64,000 nucleotides of DNA from Prochlorococcus sp. AG-388-F11 (lineage in GTDB: Bacteria > Cyanobacteriota > Cyanobacteriia > PCC-6307 > Cyanobiaceae). The position numbers and the translations under genes are program-made. The notes under the pieces are model-generated. The model worked only from the letters and a program-made list of their open reading frames with translations. It was not told where the DNA came from and made no database searches. Positions 1 through 8,627 of this stretch are shown here, one piece after another; the first letter of the stretch is position 1; every line of letters starts with the position of its first letter. The stretch is from the NCBI GenBank assembly GCA_003279845.1, contig QCGP01000003.1, positions 22,456-86,455 on the forward strand. Reading direction: 5' to 3'.

Positions 1-1
1 C

Positions 2-2236
2 ATAACACTAAAAGAATTAACTAATGAAACACTTTCAATACATACGAAAGCTTATCCAGAGATCGATTTAAAGAAATTAGAATTTTTAGGATTTGTACAA
101 TTTAGAAATAATGGAGAATATCACTCTAATAATCCTGAAATGTCCAAAGTTTTACATTCAGCTGTAAAACAAGGACCAAAATACGATCATTTTGAAACTT
201 ACAAAAAACTCATTAGTAATAGACCGACAACATCTCTAAGAGATTTACTAACAATTAATTCAAAAAGAAAAAGCATTCCATTAGATGAAGTTGAAAGTGT
301 TGAATCTATTTGCAAAAGGTTCTGTACTGGAGGAATGAGTTTAGGTGCTTTATCAAGAGAAGCGCATGAAGTACTAGCAGTTGCAATGAATAGAATTGGT
401 GGAAAAAGCAACAGTGGAGAAGGTGGAGAAGATCCAGCTCGTTTTAATGTTTTAAATGATATCGATGAAAATACACAATCAGCGACGTTACCATTTATTA
501 AAGGTTTAGAAAATGGAGACACTGCATGCTCAGCTATTAAACAAATAGCATCAGGTAGATTTGGAGTTACACCAGAATATCTCAGAAGTGGTAAACAACT
601 AGAAATTAAAATGGCTCAAGGAGCAAAACCTGGAGAAGGAGGACAATTGCCGGGTCCAAAAGTTGATTCCTACATCGCAAAACTAAGAAATAGTAAACCT
701 GGAGTAGCTCTAATATCTCCTCCCCCGCATCATGATATTTATTCAATAGAAGATTTAGCTCAACTTATCCATGACTTACACCAAGTTCATCCAAAAGCGA
801 AAGTGAGCGTTAAACTTGTTTCTGAAATTGGTATAGGCACTATTGCTGCTGGAGTAAGCAAAGCTAATGCAGATGTAATTCAAATTTCAGGCCATGATGG
901 AGGTACAGGTGCTTCACCCCTAAGTTCTATTAAACATGCAGGTTTACCATGGGAACTAGGTGTTGCTGAGGTTCATAAATCTCTCTTAGAAAATAACTTA
1001 CGAGAAAGAGTAATTTTAAGAACTGATGGAGGTCTTAAAACAGGCTGGGATGTAGTTATTGCAGCTTTACTAGGCGCTGAAGAATACGGTTTCGGTTCTG
1101 TAGCGATGATTGCTGAAGGATGCATAATGGCAAGGGTTTGTCATACAAACAAGTGTCCTGTTGGAGTTGCCACTCAAAAAGAAGAATTGAGAAAAAGATT
1201 TAAAGGTATTCCAGAAAATGTTGTCAATTTTTTCTTGTATATTGCTGAAGAAGTAAGACAGATAATGAGTAGTATTGGTGTTTCTAATATGGAAGAACTG
1301 ATTGGTAATCAAGAATTTCTTTCTGCAAGAAATATCGGTCTTCCAAAAACTTCTAATATCGATCTTTCTTCTTTAGTAGATAATGAACAATCAACTACTG
1401 ATAGATCATGGTTAAAACATTCAAACAATGCTCATAGTAATGGTTCTGTATTAGAAGACGAGTTTTTGTCTGATACTAAATTTATAGATTCACTCAAAAA
1501 TCACGAAAAATTAACCAAAGAAATTGAGATAAAAAATACAGATAGAAGTGTTTGTGCGAAAATATCAGGCGAAATCGCAGAATTTCATGGCAACACCGGC
1601 TTCAATGGCGAACTTAACTTGAATTTCAAAGGATATGCAGGACAAAGCTTTGGTGCCTTTTTATTGAAAGGAATGAATGTTCTATTAATAGGAGAAGCTA
1701 ATGATTATGTTTGTAAAGGAATGAATGGAGGAATACTTACAATAATCCCACCCACAATAGATGAAATCTCCTCTGAACAAGTCATCCTAGGAAATACTTG
1801 TCTTTATGGAGCAACAGGTGGGAAATTATTTGCATTAGGAAAATCGGGAGAAAGATTTGCAGTAAGAAATAGTGGTGCTACTGCAGTAATAGAGGGAGCA
1901 GGTGATCATTGTTGCGAATACATGACTGGTGGAAAAGTAGTTATACTAGGTTCCACAGGAAGGAATATTGGTGCCGGTATGACTGGTGGAATAGCTTTTA
2001 TAATCGATGAGAATAATGATTTAAATAATAAAGTAAATAAGGAAATAGTAAGCATTCATAAAATCACTTCATCAAAGCAGGAAGATATCTTATTAGACAT
2101 TATTAGAGAATATCGAGCAAAAACAAATAGCTTAAAAGCCGCCAAAATAATTGAAAATTGGTCTCATTTCAAGAGTACTTTCAAATTAATTGTTCCCCCA
2201 AGCGAAGAAGAGATGCTTGGCATAAAAAAAATGTAA
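2..2236 (+). CDS. gltB: Glutamate synthase large subunit, C-terminal part (5' end outside window)
   Basis: Large subunit of glutamate synthase, which makes two glutamates from glutamine and 2-oxoglutarate and so completes GS-GOGAT ammonium assimilation. The frame is open from base 2, so the first ATG at 140 is internal; about 744 residues of a protein usually near 1,500 are visible. The FMN-binding synthase domain comes first, followed by a 3Fe-4S motif with cysteine codons at 1121, 1139 and 1154 (C-x5-C-x4-C). The C-terminal glycine-rich GXGXG beta-helix follows (for example [10 protein letters not shown]). The N-terminal glutaminase domain must lie upstream. A YciI-like gene begins directly after the stop codon. 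Family assignment is secure; whether the electron donor is ferredoxin or NADPH is not decided here. Confidence 0.97.
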   Translation: MTLKELTNETLSIHTKAYPEIDLKKLEFLGFVQFRNNGEYHSNNPEMSKVLHSAVKQGPKYDHFETYKKLISNRPTTSLRDLLTINSKRKSIPLDEVESVESICKRFCTGGMSLGALSREAHEVLAVAMNRIGGKSNSGEGGEDPARFNVLNDIDENTQSATLPFIKGLENGDTACSAIKQIASGRFGVTPEYLRSGKQLEIKMAQGAKPGEGGQLPGPKVDSYIAKLRNSKPGVALISPPPHHDIYSIEDLAQLIHDLHQVHPKAKVSVKLVSEIGIGTIAAGVSKANADVIQISGHDGGTGASPLSSIKHAGLPWELGVAEVHKSLLENNLRERVILRTDGGLKTGWDVVIAALLGAEEYGFGSVAMIAEGCIMARVCHTNKCPVGVATQKEELRKRFKGIPENVVNFFLYIAEEVRQIMSSIGVSNMEELIGNQEFLSARNIGLPKTSNIDLSSLVDNEQSTTDRSWLKHSNNAHSNGSVLEDEFLSDTKFIDSLKNHEKLTKEIEIKNTDRSVCAKISGEIAEFHGNTGFNGELNLNFKGYAGQSFGAFLLKGMNVLLIGEANDYVCKGMNGGILTIIPPTIDEISSEQVILGNTCLYGATGGKLFALGKSGERFAVRNSGATAVIEGAGDHCCEYMTGGKVVILGSTGRNIGAGMTGGIAFIIDENNDLNNKVNKEIVSIHKITSSKQEDILLDIIREYRAKTNSLKAAKIIENWSHFKSTFKLIVPPSEEEMLGIKKM

Positions 2237-2530
2237 ATGCCTTTCTTTGTCAAAACTGAAATTATAAAAAATGAATACTTAATTAATAATGATCTAAAAC
2301 GAAAAATAATTAAAGAACATATTGATTGGATAAAAAAATTAAAAAAAGATGGAATTAATATAAAAAGTGGTTATTTGGTAGATAAGTTAAATAGGCCAGG
2401 TGACGGCGGATTACTCATTCTTGAGATGAATAATTATAAAAATGCACTGAAAATAATTAAGAATGATCCAATGATTAAAAATGATCTAGTTGAATGGAAA
2501 TTAAATGAGTGGGTAGATTCAAGTAAATGA
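2237..2530 (+). CDS. YciI-like small protein
   Basis: A 97-residue protein whose ATG follows the gltB stop with no gap, so it is probably translationally coupled to gltB. The pattern fits the YCII/dimeric alpha-beta barrel family: an HIDWIKKL helix with a histidine near residue 29, a glycine-rich GDGGLLILEM strand in the middle, then a helix ending in a DP motif and a terminal strand (VEWKLNEWV). No catalytic role is established for most members. The link with gltB is positional only. The protein is lysine-rich like its neighbours and shows no signal peptide or membrane segment. Confidence 0.75.
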   Translation: MPFFVKTEIIKNEYLINNDLKRKIIKEHIDWIKKLKKDGINIKSGYLVDKLNRPGDGGLLILEMNNYKNALKIIKNDPMIKNDLVEWKLNEWVDSSK

Positions 2531-2536
2531 AAATAA

Positions 2537-3430
2537 CTATCTTGGATACTTTTTCATAAGTTTTTGAATCTCCTCAGCATGGTAACTACTACGAGTCAAA
2601 GGAGAACTAACTACTTGCATAAAGTTTAAATCTTTTTCCCCGAACGCTTTAAAGTAGTTAAATTTAGAAGGACTTACAAATCTTTGAACAGGTAAATGAT
2701 TAGGGCCAGGTGATAAATATTGGCCAATAGTAACAATATCAACGAAATTACTTTTTAAATCCTTAAGAAGACTTAAGACCTCCTCATCTTTTTCCCCCAA
2801 ACCAAGCATTAAACCTGACTTTGTATAAACTTTGGGAGAGTATTCTCTGGTTCTTTTAAGCAACTCAAGAGTTCTCTCATATTTACCCTGAGGTCTTACT
2901 TTTCTATATAGCTTAGGCACAGTCTCAATATTATGGTTTAAAACGTTTGGATTTGAATCAAGAACTTTTTCAAGAGCTTTCCAATTGCCACAAAAATCAG
3001 GAATTAATAGCTCAATAGTAGTTTCAGGAGATTTTTCTCTTACTTGATAAACACATTGAAAAAATTGAGATGCGCCACCATCCACAAGATCGTCTCTATT
3101 AACTGATGTGATTACAACATGCTTGAGCTTCATTCTAAAAACGGCTTCGGCGAGACGATATGGTTCTGTTGGGTCTAAATCTCTTTTAGATCTATCAAAA
3201 TCAATATCGCAATATGGACATGCCCTAGTGCAACCAGGACCCATTATGAGGAAAGTTGCAGTTCCACTAGCAAAACATTCACCAATATTTGGACAGCTTG
3301 CTTCTTGACATACGGTATTGAGATTTAAATCATTTAATAAATTTGCAGTATCACCAATTCGCTCAACTTGTGGAGCTTTTACTCTTAACCATTCAGGTTT
3401 TGAAATTAAACTATTAGGATTATTAGTCAC
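2537..3430 (-). CDS. lipA: Lipoyl synthase (radical SAM)
   Basis: Inserts two sulfur atoms into protein-bound octanoate to make the lipoyl group of the 2-oxoacid dehydrogenase and glycine cleavage complexes. The 297-residue length is normal. Both iron-sulfur sites are visible: the auxiliary cluster motif C41-x4-C46-x5-C52 ([12 protein letters not shown]) and the radical-SAM motif C67-x3-C71-x2-C74 (CTRACPYC). The C-terminal RSSYHAEE contains the conserved serine that binds the auxiliary cluster. The gene converges on the YciI-like gene with a 6-base gap and has a 292-base non-coding region upstream. No partner lipoyl gene is adjacent. Confidence 0.97.
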   Translation of the reverse strand: MTNNPNSLISKPEWLRVKAPQVERIGDTANLLNDLNLNTVCQEASCPNIGECFASGTATFLIMGPGCTRACPYCDIDFDRSKRDLDPTEPYRLAEAVFRMKLKHVVITSVNRDDLVDGGASQFFQCVYQVREKSPETTIELLIPDFCGNWKALEKVLDSNPNVLNHNIETVPKLYRKVRPQGKYERTLELLKRTREYSPKVYTKSGLMLGLGEKDEEVLSLLKDLKSNFVDIVTIGQYLSPGPNHLPVQRFVSPSKFNYFKAFGEKDLNFMQVVSSPLTRSSYHAEEIQKLMKKYPR

Positions 3431-3722
3431 ATTAACTATTCTTGACCTGCAGTTTCATTTTACTAAAAACAAGATAAATTAACTATTAATAATCTGAAAG
3501 ATGAAGCTCATTAAATAGAAGTCAAAAAATAAATTAATTTAACTAATTCTTCTGCAATTTAGAAAATCTTAATTTAATTTACTTGTTACACAGAATTTTT
3601 GTTACATTAACTAAAATATACACAGATATTAGAACGTAATTTTTAATATAGATATTAGAACATTCTAATTTTAGAATAAGTCTAAAAAATCATGAAACAG
3701 TAACACTATTTTGTACTAAAAA
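3431..3722. promoter_or_regulatory. Non-coding region with iterated repeats upstream of recombinase-like gene
   Basis: This 292-base, very AT-rich gap separates divergent lipA and the recombinase-like gene. It carries a direct repeat TTGTTACA at 3583-3590 and 3599-3606. A 12-base direct repeat AGATATTAGAAC lies at 3624-3635 and 3650-3661. An alternating palindrome follows: TTAGAA (3655-3660), TTCTAA (3663-3668), TTAGAA (3671-3676). Such spaced arms look like binding sites for a dimeric or multimeric DNA-binding protein, possibly the downstream gene's own product. That function is inference. No confident promoter was picked. Confidence 0.5.
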
Positions 3723-4397
3723 GTGTTTTTTTATTTATTTATTGATACAGTAAAAGATATATGTAATAAAACATTGACTTTTAAATTCAAAAGAAAACGT
3801 CTTTTACTATCTGAAAAAAATAAAAAAACTCAATCTATAGGATATGCTAGAGCTACTCATAATGAATTTGAATATTTAGAGGAGCAAATAAAAAAATTAA
3901 AGGAAGAGGGTTGCAGTTTAGTATTCTCTGAATTTTTAAGTTTAGATGAAGAAATCAAACCCCAACTCAATAAAGCTATAAATTGCTTATCTAAAGGCGA
4001 TGAATTAATAATCACTCAGCTTGATAGAGCATTTAAAAATAAAAAAGAATGTTTGGTAACAATAAATAAACTCATTAATAAAAATATTAAATTGCGAACT
4101 CTGACTGGTTTTTTTGCAGGTAATACATCTCCTAAAACTAATTCTTCAATTTTTAAAGTTTTTTATGAATTAGAGAATTTAGAAGACAAAAGTTTAAGTG
4201 AACTAAAAAAAGAACAATTATTACGTAGAAAGTTATCTGGGCATAATCTAGGAGGAAGGCCCAAGATAAGTCCTTTAAAAGAATCTCTAGTAATCAGATT
4301 GCGCAATGAGGGATATTCATATCGATCAATCAGATCACAAACAGGAATTGCATTGTCAACAATAAGAAGAATAATTTTGGAAGGAGAATTATCATAA
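3723..4397 (+). CDS. Serine-recombinase-like DNA-binding protein, catalytic serine replaced
   Basis: A resolvase/invertase-family protein by pattern. The N-terminal fold begins with GYARATHNEF (residues 40-49), continues through LVFSEFLSLDEEIKPQLNKAI and LIITQLDRAFKNK, and ends with GGRPK and a helix-turn-helix (about residues 187-219, YSYRSIRSQTGIALSTIRRI). In active members the first motif reads GYARVST. Here the catalytic serine position is Thr45, and the arginines equivalent to R45 and R71 of gamma-delta resolvase are lysines (K79, K105); R43 and R102 remain. Recombinase activity is therefore doubtful, and a regulator role is plausible. The start is uncertain: GTG at 3723 is the first candidate, TTG at 3774 another, and no ATG precedes the conserved region. 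A 70-residue ORF follows after one base. Confidence 0.75.
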   Translation: MFFYLFIDTVKDICNKTLTFKFKRKRLLLSEKNKKTQSIGYARATHNEFEYLEEQIKKLKEEGCSLVFSEFLSLDEEIKPQLNKAINCLSKGDELIITQLDRAFKNKKECLVTINKLINKNIKLRTLTGFFAGNTSPKTNSSIFKVFYELENLEDKSLSELKKEQLLRRKLSGHNLGGRPKISPLKESLVIRLRNEGYSYRSIRSQTGIALSTIRRIILEGELS

Positions 4398-4398
4398 A

Positions 4399-4611
4399 AT
4401 GATTAATAAAGAAATTGAAAATTTAATTAAAGAAAATTTTAAAGATACAGCCTTGCGTATTTATGAATTAGATAATGAAGATAGAAAAAGTTTACTAGCA
4501 GAATATAGAGAATGGATTATGAACGATTTAGATTTTGAAGAAGTAATGATGCTACCTTATGAAGCCTATACTGACAAATTAGATTCTAATTTCTTAGAGG
4601 ATTTACTTTAG
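4399..4611 (+). CDS. Small acidic hypothetical protein, coupled to the recombinase-like gene
   Basis: A 70-residue ORF starting one base after the recombinase-like stop codon, hence likely co-translated. I do not recognise a family. It is rich in Asp and Glu, especially in the second half (NDEDRKSLL, NDLDFEEVMMLPYEAYTDKLD), and should be mostly alpha-helical. It has no cysteine, membrane segment or signal peptide. A small acidic partner next to a DNA-binding protein could be a modulator of it, but nothing in the sequence proves this. Its last bases overlap the end of the convergent serine-hydrolase gene by four bases. Confidence 0.6.
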   Translation: MINKEIENLIKENFKDTALRIYELDNEDRKSLLAEYREWIMNDLDFEEVMMLPYEAYTDKLDSNFLEDLL

Positions 4612-5516
4612 TCCCCAATAGTATATCTCTTGTTAAAATCGTATACTTCTTTTGCTATGAAAGGCAAAAGAAAAATATCTTTGAAATATTGTTCTCCATT
4701 ACAAAAAACGACTAATAAAGTTTGTAGAGATTGATTATTAATCCACCAAGCTGAATCATGTCTAACTTCAGACATTAAGCCTGCTTTACTCCAAAGGTTA
4801 ATGCTATCTGGTAATCCTGCCCCCAAAAAACCATCTATTTGATTAATAGGATCATTTTTGAGAACAACTTTATTTAAATTTCTTTTTAAAAAACTTCTTA
4901 AATTTAAGTCATTTTCTTGATAATCAATATGAATCATAATTTCCTCCAAAACCCTTGCAGCCGAATCAGAAGTCATAGCGTTTCTATTATTATTATCATG
5001 TCCATAAAATTCTTTTTCACGACCGAATGGTCCATCATCCCAGGTCTTCTGACAGCAATTTATACCACTCAATTCCTCCCAATTCAAATCATGTAGCCAA
5101 TCGTTTATTAGAAATCTTTGATATTTCCAATTTTCCCATAATTCACTTTCAATACAAGGTCCACTTGTTGTTCCAGTAAGTAAATCAATTAAGAAGCTTG
5201 TCGCATTATTACTTGAAAAAAACAACATTTTCCTTACAGCATCAATAATTTCATCTGATAATATTAAACTTCCTTTTTTAATCCAATAATATGCAGCAAA
5301 GCCATAAACCAACTTGATTATACTCGCAGGGTAAACCATTTTTTTATTATTAATACCAGTTCCAAAACCTTTAAATACACTTTTATTTTCACTTTTATAA
5401 TTAATCCAAGTTATGGAAATATCTTCTCTTGAAAAATCTTTATTATAAGAGCATACTTTCCCTAAAATATCATTTAAGGCTAAACCCATCTCTTTACTTA
5501 AGTAATAAAAGGACAT
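4608..5516 (-). CDS. Beta-lactamase-like serine hydrolase
   Basis: A 302-residue protein of the class A beta-lactamase/transpeptidase-like fold. Three motifs are in the expected order: S65-x-x-K68 (SIIK), S102-N-N (SSNNATSFL) and K244-A-G246 (SKAGLMSEV), with the helix AMTSDSAARVLEEI between the last two. The third motif is KAG instead of KTG/KSG, and I see no clear E166-type loop. No signal peptide is evident at this start. A role in peptidoglycan trimming or another hydrolase activity is more likely than antibiotic resistance. The gene is divergent from an NlpC/P60 gene with only three bases between the start codons. Confidence 0.7.
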   Translation of the reverse strand: MSFYYLSKEMGLALNDILGKVCSYNKDFSREDISITWINYKSENKSVFKGFGTGINNKKMVYPASIIKLVYGFAAYYWIKKGSLILSDEIIDAVRKMLFFSSNNATSFLIDLLTGTTSGPCIESELWENWKYQRFLINDWLHDLNWEELSGINCCQKTWDDGPFGREKEFYGHDNNNRNAMTSDSAARVLEEIMIHIDYQENDLNLRSFLKRNLNKVVLKNDPINQIDGFLGAGLPDSINLWSKAGLMSEVRHDSAWWINNQSLQTLLVVFCNGEQYFKDIFLLPFIAKEVYDFNKRYTIGD

Positions 5517-5519
5517 TGT

Positions 5520-6278
5520 ATGGAAAATTATAAAAATCCTATCTCACTATTTAAACAAACTAATTTTTCAAAAACTATTTGGTGGAAATTAAAAGTTAAT
5601 ATTTCTGGATATCAAAATGAAATAGAAGATAGATTAGTGACTGAAATATTTAAAAATAGAATTTTTAGGCTACTTTATCCAAATATATATCAACATAACC
5701 ATAAATTTTCGAGAATTCTAGTTCAACTATATGAAGATGGTTACGTCTGTTGGATAAATTTAGATGGATTGATTATTGAAAAATATGAATTAAATAAAAC
5801 TGAGAGTTTTAAAAATGAACACTTCTTTGTAAAAGATAAAATTACCTCAATATTAAAATGGATCAATAATCAAGCTGAGTTAACTAATGAATACCTTTGG
5901 GGAGGCACATTAGGACCCAATTTTGATTGTTCCGGGTTAATTCAGACTGCTTTTTTTAAGCATAATATTCATATACCTAGAGACTCTTATCAAATCAAAA
6001 GTTTTTGTAAACATCTTTTCTATTTCAGAGAGTCTTATACGGGTCTACGACCTGGGGATCTTTTATTTTTTGGAAATGAAGAAAAATGTGATCATATTGG
6101 AATCTATAAAGGAGAAGGTTTGTATTACCATAGCTCTGGAACTGATTTTGGCAGAAATGGAATAGGATTAGACACCCTAAAACAATCTAATGATAAAATC
6201 TCATTACATTATAAATCCAAACTTATTTCGGCGGGAAGAGTAGTTAGAAATTATAGATGGGACAGAACTATACGTTAA
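5520..6278 (+). CDS. NlpC/P60-family peptidoglycan endopeptidase
   Basis: A 252-residue cysteine peptidase of the NlpC/P60 family, which usually cleaves the gamma-D-Glu to diamino-acid bond in wall peptides. The catalytic set is visible: Cys137 in FDCSGL, His192 in DHIGIY and His204 in YYHSSG, with the usual LRPGDLLFF element between. Residues 1-110 contain an SH3-like region (GYVCWINLDGL), as in the cyanobacterial AvPCP-type enzymes. No signal peptide is apparent, as in those relatives. It starts three bases from the divergent serine-hydrolase gene, so its promoter must lie within that gene's coding sequence. The pairing suggests a shared wall-related role. Confidence 0.87.
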   Translation: MENYKNPISLFKQTNFSKTIWWKLKVNISGYQNEIEDRLVTEIFKNRIFRLLYPNIYQHNHKFSRILVQLYEDGYVCWINLDGLIIEKYELNKTESFKNEHFFVKDKITSILKWINNQAELTNEYLWGGTLGPNFDCSGLIQTAFFKHNIHIPRDSYQIKSFCKHLFYFRESYTGLRPGDLLFFGNEEKCDHIGIYKGEGLYYHSSGTDFGRNGIGLDTLKQSNDKISLHYKSKLISAGRVVRNYRWDRTIR

Positions 6279-6342
6279 TTAATAGAGCTTACCTTTTAAT
6301 TTGAAATTAAATTTAAATATTACTTATTCTTTTATTGAGGGA

Positions 6343-6942
6343 TTAACCAGCAGTCCAAATATTTTTAATGATTGGCATTATGGTATCTAGGTGTAATGTC
6401 CCAACAAGTAACCAAGCAAAAACAGCTCCCCCACAGCCTCCTAACCAAAATCCACTTGTAAAATCAGCCCAACCAGCTCTTGTAAATAAGTCCTTTGGCG
6501 GATTATTAACAGTTGCATCTGGAGGTTGAACATTAGGTGCTTTACCAGGGGCATTGTATAGAACAAAAAGTGCTGTCAGAATATGAACAGCTCCAATAGT
6601 AGCGAGAAGTCCAGCTGTTAAAGCAAATTCAGAATTTCTTAATGGGCCAGTCATAGTGAAAGGTCCGTATAGAAGATATCCAAAAGCTGCTCCAGTTTCT
6701 AAACCTCTAAAATTAGGGGAAATACCTTCTCTGTAAAAAGGTAAATTATTTATGAAGGCTTTTGTAAAATAACCACTATTAACTGGAGTAGCTAAATTAC
6801 CAACAAAAGGATCAGCAACTGTTTTTACTGCCCATTGTTCTGCTACGCCAATATCATTTGGTTGTACAGAAGTATCTATGTATTTCTCATCAAACTTAAT
6901 AGAACTTGTTGATTCTGAGAATGATTTTTGAAAGTCGCTCAT
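6343..6942 (-). CDS. psaL: Photosystem I subunit XI
   Basis: PsaL sits in the thylakoid membrane and forms the trimer contact of cyanobacterial photosystem I. The 199-residue protein shows the typical start of the conserved part ([25 protein letters not shown]). [16 protein letters not shown] segment and two to three hydrophobic helices at about residues 95-130 and 160-190 follow. The N-terminus is longer than in many freshwater forms. The tiny psaI gene lies 27 bases upstream on the same strand, giving a psaI-psaL transcription unit. Identification is secure. Confidence 0.97.
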   Translation of the reverse strand: MSDFQKSFSESTSSIKFDEKYIDTSVQPNDIGVAEQWAVKTVADPFVGNLATPVNSGYFTKAFINNLPFYREGISPNFRGLETGAAFGYLLYGPFTMTGPLRNSEFALTAGLLATIGAVHILTALFVLYNAPGKAPNVQPPDATVNNPPKDLFTRAGWADFTSGFWLGGCGGAVFAWLLVGTLHLDTIMPIIKNIWTAG

Positions 6943-6969
6943 TTTTTTAATAGTTTAGTGTTTGATAAT

Positions 6970-7083
6970 TTATTCAGTTGCTGTAATTAATCTTCCAATC
7001 AATACGATAAAAACAGCAGGCATTGCAATACCAATTAATGGAACAAAAATTGAGGGTAAAAGACTTGGTAAATCAGATGGCAT
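6970..7083 (-). CDS. psaI: Photosystem I subunit VIII
   Basis: A 37-residue single-span protein read from ATG at 7083 to TAA at 6970, recognised by its translation MPSDLPSLLPSIFVPLIG followed by a hydrophobic stretch and the ending RLITATE. PsaI is a one-helix thylakoid subunit that helps bind PsaL and the trimer interface. It lies directly upstream of psaL, the usual cyanobacterial order. The promoter should fall in 7084-7175, shared with the divergent gene that starts at 7176. Confidence 0.93.
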   Translation of the reverse strand: MPSDLPSLLPSIFVPLIGIAMPAVFIVLIGRLITATE

Positions 7084-7175
7084 AGTTCTTTAAACATCTT
7101 TAAACACTTTAGTATTTATCAGCGAAATAGTGTTAATTTTATTACTGGATGATATAAAAATTATTAACTTTTTAC

Positions 7176-7556
7176 ATGTTAAATTTTTTCGCAATTGTAC
7201 TTATTATTTTTATAGGAATATTACTTCTACTTTTTAAAAAAAGAAGCTTTAGAAAGTTAATAAATAAAGGAAAATTACATTCTGATAAATTAAAAAAAAA
7301 TAATAAATTTCTATCTAATAAAAAAAGTTTTTTATACAATCACGAAGCAAAAAAGTACTCATTATTATATAAAAATTCTCAAAGAAAAAAAATGTTTAGT
7401 CTTTTTCATGGAAATACAGAAGACAAATTAAAAGCATTAAAAATTGCGGAAGAATTGTCTGATAAATCAACATTATCAATTTTGCGACTAGGCTTAAGAG
7501 ATATGTCTCCTGAAGTGGTTAAACTTTCAGCTTTATTAATAAGAAAATTCAAGTAA
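7176..7556 (+). CDS. Small membrane-anchored protein with HEAT-like C-terminus
   Basis: A 126-residue protein with one N-terminal membrane segment (about residues 3-20) followed by a strongly basic, lysine-rich stretch. The last 45 residues (DKLKALKIAEELSDKSTLSILRLGLRD and onward to the end) read like one and a half HEAT/armadillo helices, so the soluble part may bind protein. I do not recognise a named gene. It is divergent from psaI with 92 bases between starts and converges on the glycosyltransferase with a four-base gap. Confidence 0.6.
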   Translation: MLNFFAIVLIIFIGILLLLFKKRSFRKLINKGKLHSDKLKKNNKFLSNKKSFLYNHEAKKYSLLYKNSQRKKMFSLFHGNTEDKLKALKIAEELSDKSTLSILRLGLRDMSPEVVKLSALLIRKFK

Positions 7557-7560
7557 AAAT

Positions 7561-8523
7561 TTAATTTTTATTGGCACTACTTATTGACCTTATTCTATAA
7601 ATTGGACGACTTTGACTTTCATGATATGTTCTAATTAAAAGTTCGCTCAATAATCCAAAGCTAAATAATTGAACCCCAGCAATTCCCAATATTAAAGCAA
7701 ACATTAACAACGGACGATTTCCAATATCCTCACCCATTATTTTTAAAACTATCAAATAGGAACTCATTGCAAGGCTAATCAAAATACTTATGATTCCAAC
7801 AAAACCAAATCCATACATCGGTCTTGTTAAAAATTTAGTCATAAACCAAACAGTTAGTAAATCCATTAAAACTCTAAAAGTTCTATCTATTCCATATTTG
7901 CTAGATCCATATTGCCTGCTTCTATGATTGACTTTAATTTCTTTGATTCTTGCACCTTCAATATTTGCTAAGACGGGCAAAAACCTGTGAAGTTCTCCAT
8001 ACAATTTAATATCATCAATTATTTCTTTCTTAAAAGCTTTTAATGAACATCCATAATCATGCAACTTCAAACCTGTTACGCGAGCTATTAATTTATTCGC
8101 TATTTTTGATGGTATCTTTCTATTAATTAATTTATCTTTTCTATCAAACCTCCATCCACAAATCAAATCGTAGCCATTATTAATTTCTGAAATTAATATC
8201 GGAATATCATTTGGATCATTCTGTAAATCACCATCCAAAGTAATGACAATATCGCCTTTAGAGTTATCAAAGCCCGCTGACATTGCTGCAGTTTGCCCAT
8301 AATTTTTGCGAAGGGAAATCACTGATAATTCTTTAATTTTGAGAGTTAATTGTTTTAATACTTGTTGAGTATTGTCTTTAGAACCATCATTTACAACAAT
8401 CAATTCAAAATTAAATTTATGTAATGACATTACATTTATAACTTCATCCAATAAAAAACCAATACTCTCACTTTCATTGAAAACAGGGATGATAATAGAA
8501 ATTAATTGTTTTATATCTGACAT
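7561..8523 (-). CDS. Membrane-bound family 2 glycosyltransferase (GtrB/DPM-like)
   Basis: A 320-residue glycosyltransferase of the GT-A, family 2 type. The N-terminus ISIIIPVFNESESIGFLL and the metal-binding LDGDLQNDP (D97-G-D99) are diagnostic, and DYGCSLKAF is typical of the polyprenyl-phosphate sugar transferases. Two membrane helices follow near residues 233-262 and 270-298, as in GtrB/ArnC/DPM-like enzymes that load a sugar onto undecaprenyl phosphate. The donor sugar cannot be told. It lies downstream of psaB on the same strand but beyond a strong terminator, so it is probably transcribed separately. Confidence 0.87.
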   Translation of the reverse strand: MSDIKQLISIIIPVFNESESIGFLLDEVINVMSLHKFNFELIVVNDGSKDNTQQVLKQLTLKIKELSVISLRKNYGQTAAMSAGFDNSKGDIVITLDGDLQNDPNDIPILISEINNGYDLICGWRFDRKDKLINRKIPSKIANKLIARVTGLKLHDYGCSLKAFKKEIIDDIKLYGELHRFLPVLANIEGARIKEIKVNHRSRQYGSSKYGIDRTFRVLMDLLTVWFMTKFLTRPMYGFGFVGIISILISLAMSSYLIVLKIMGEDIGNRPLLMFALILGIAGVQLFSFGLLSELLIRTYHESQSRPIYRIRSISSANKN

Positions 8524-8578
8524 TTATATTTGATATATTTATATAATTTTAACTTAATTTACAACATTAAAATTAAAC

Positions 8579-8608
8579 AAAAAAAAATCACCACATCTGT
8601 GGTGATTT
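8579..8608 (-). terminator. Rho-independent terminator of psaAB
   Basis: A perfect 10-base stem AATCACCACA (8586-8595) and TGTGGTGATT (8598-8607) with a two-base loop sits 20 bases after the psaB stop codon. On the minus strand it is followed by a run of eight to nine T (plus-strand A at 8579-8587). This is one of the clearest intrinsic terminators in the window and should end the psaAB message. Confidence 0.9.
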
Positions 8609-8627
8609 GAATTATTTAAAGGAAAAT

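Noticed and set aside
199..522. 107-codon ORF on the minus strand inside gltB
   Set aside because: It lies fully opposite a clear gltB frame with conserved family motifs and has no family signal of its own.
3583..3606. HLR1 (RpaB) site formed by the two TTGTTACA copies
   Set aside because: The copies are 16 bases apart, while HLR1 half-sites are 10 bases apart.
3723..4397. Active transposon or resolvase element
   Set aside because: No terminal inverted repeats, transposase or target duplications are visible, and the catalytic serine is replaced.
4608..5516. Antibiotic-resistance beta-lactamase
   Set aside because: The fold motifs are present, but KAG replaces KTG, no clear E166 loop is seen and no signal peptide is visible. 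The locus is beside a wall-peptidase gene rather than resistance or mobile genes.
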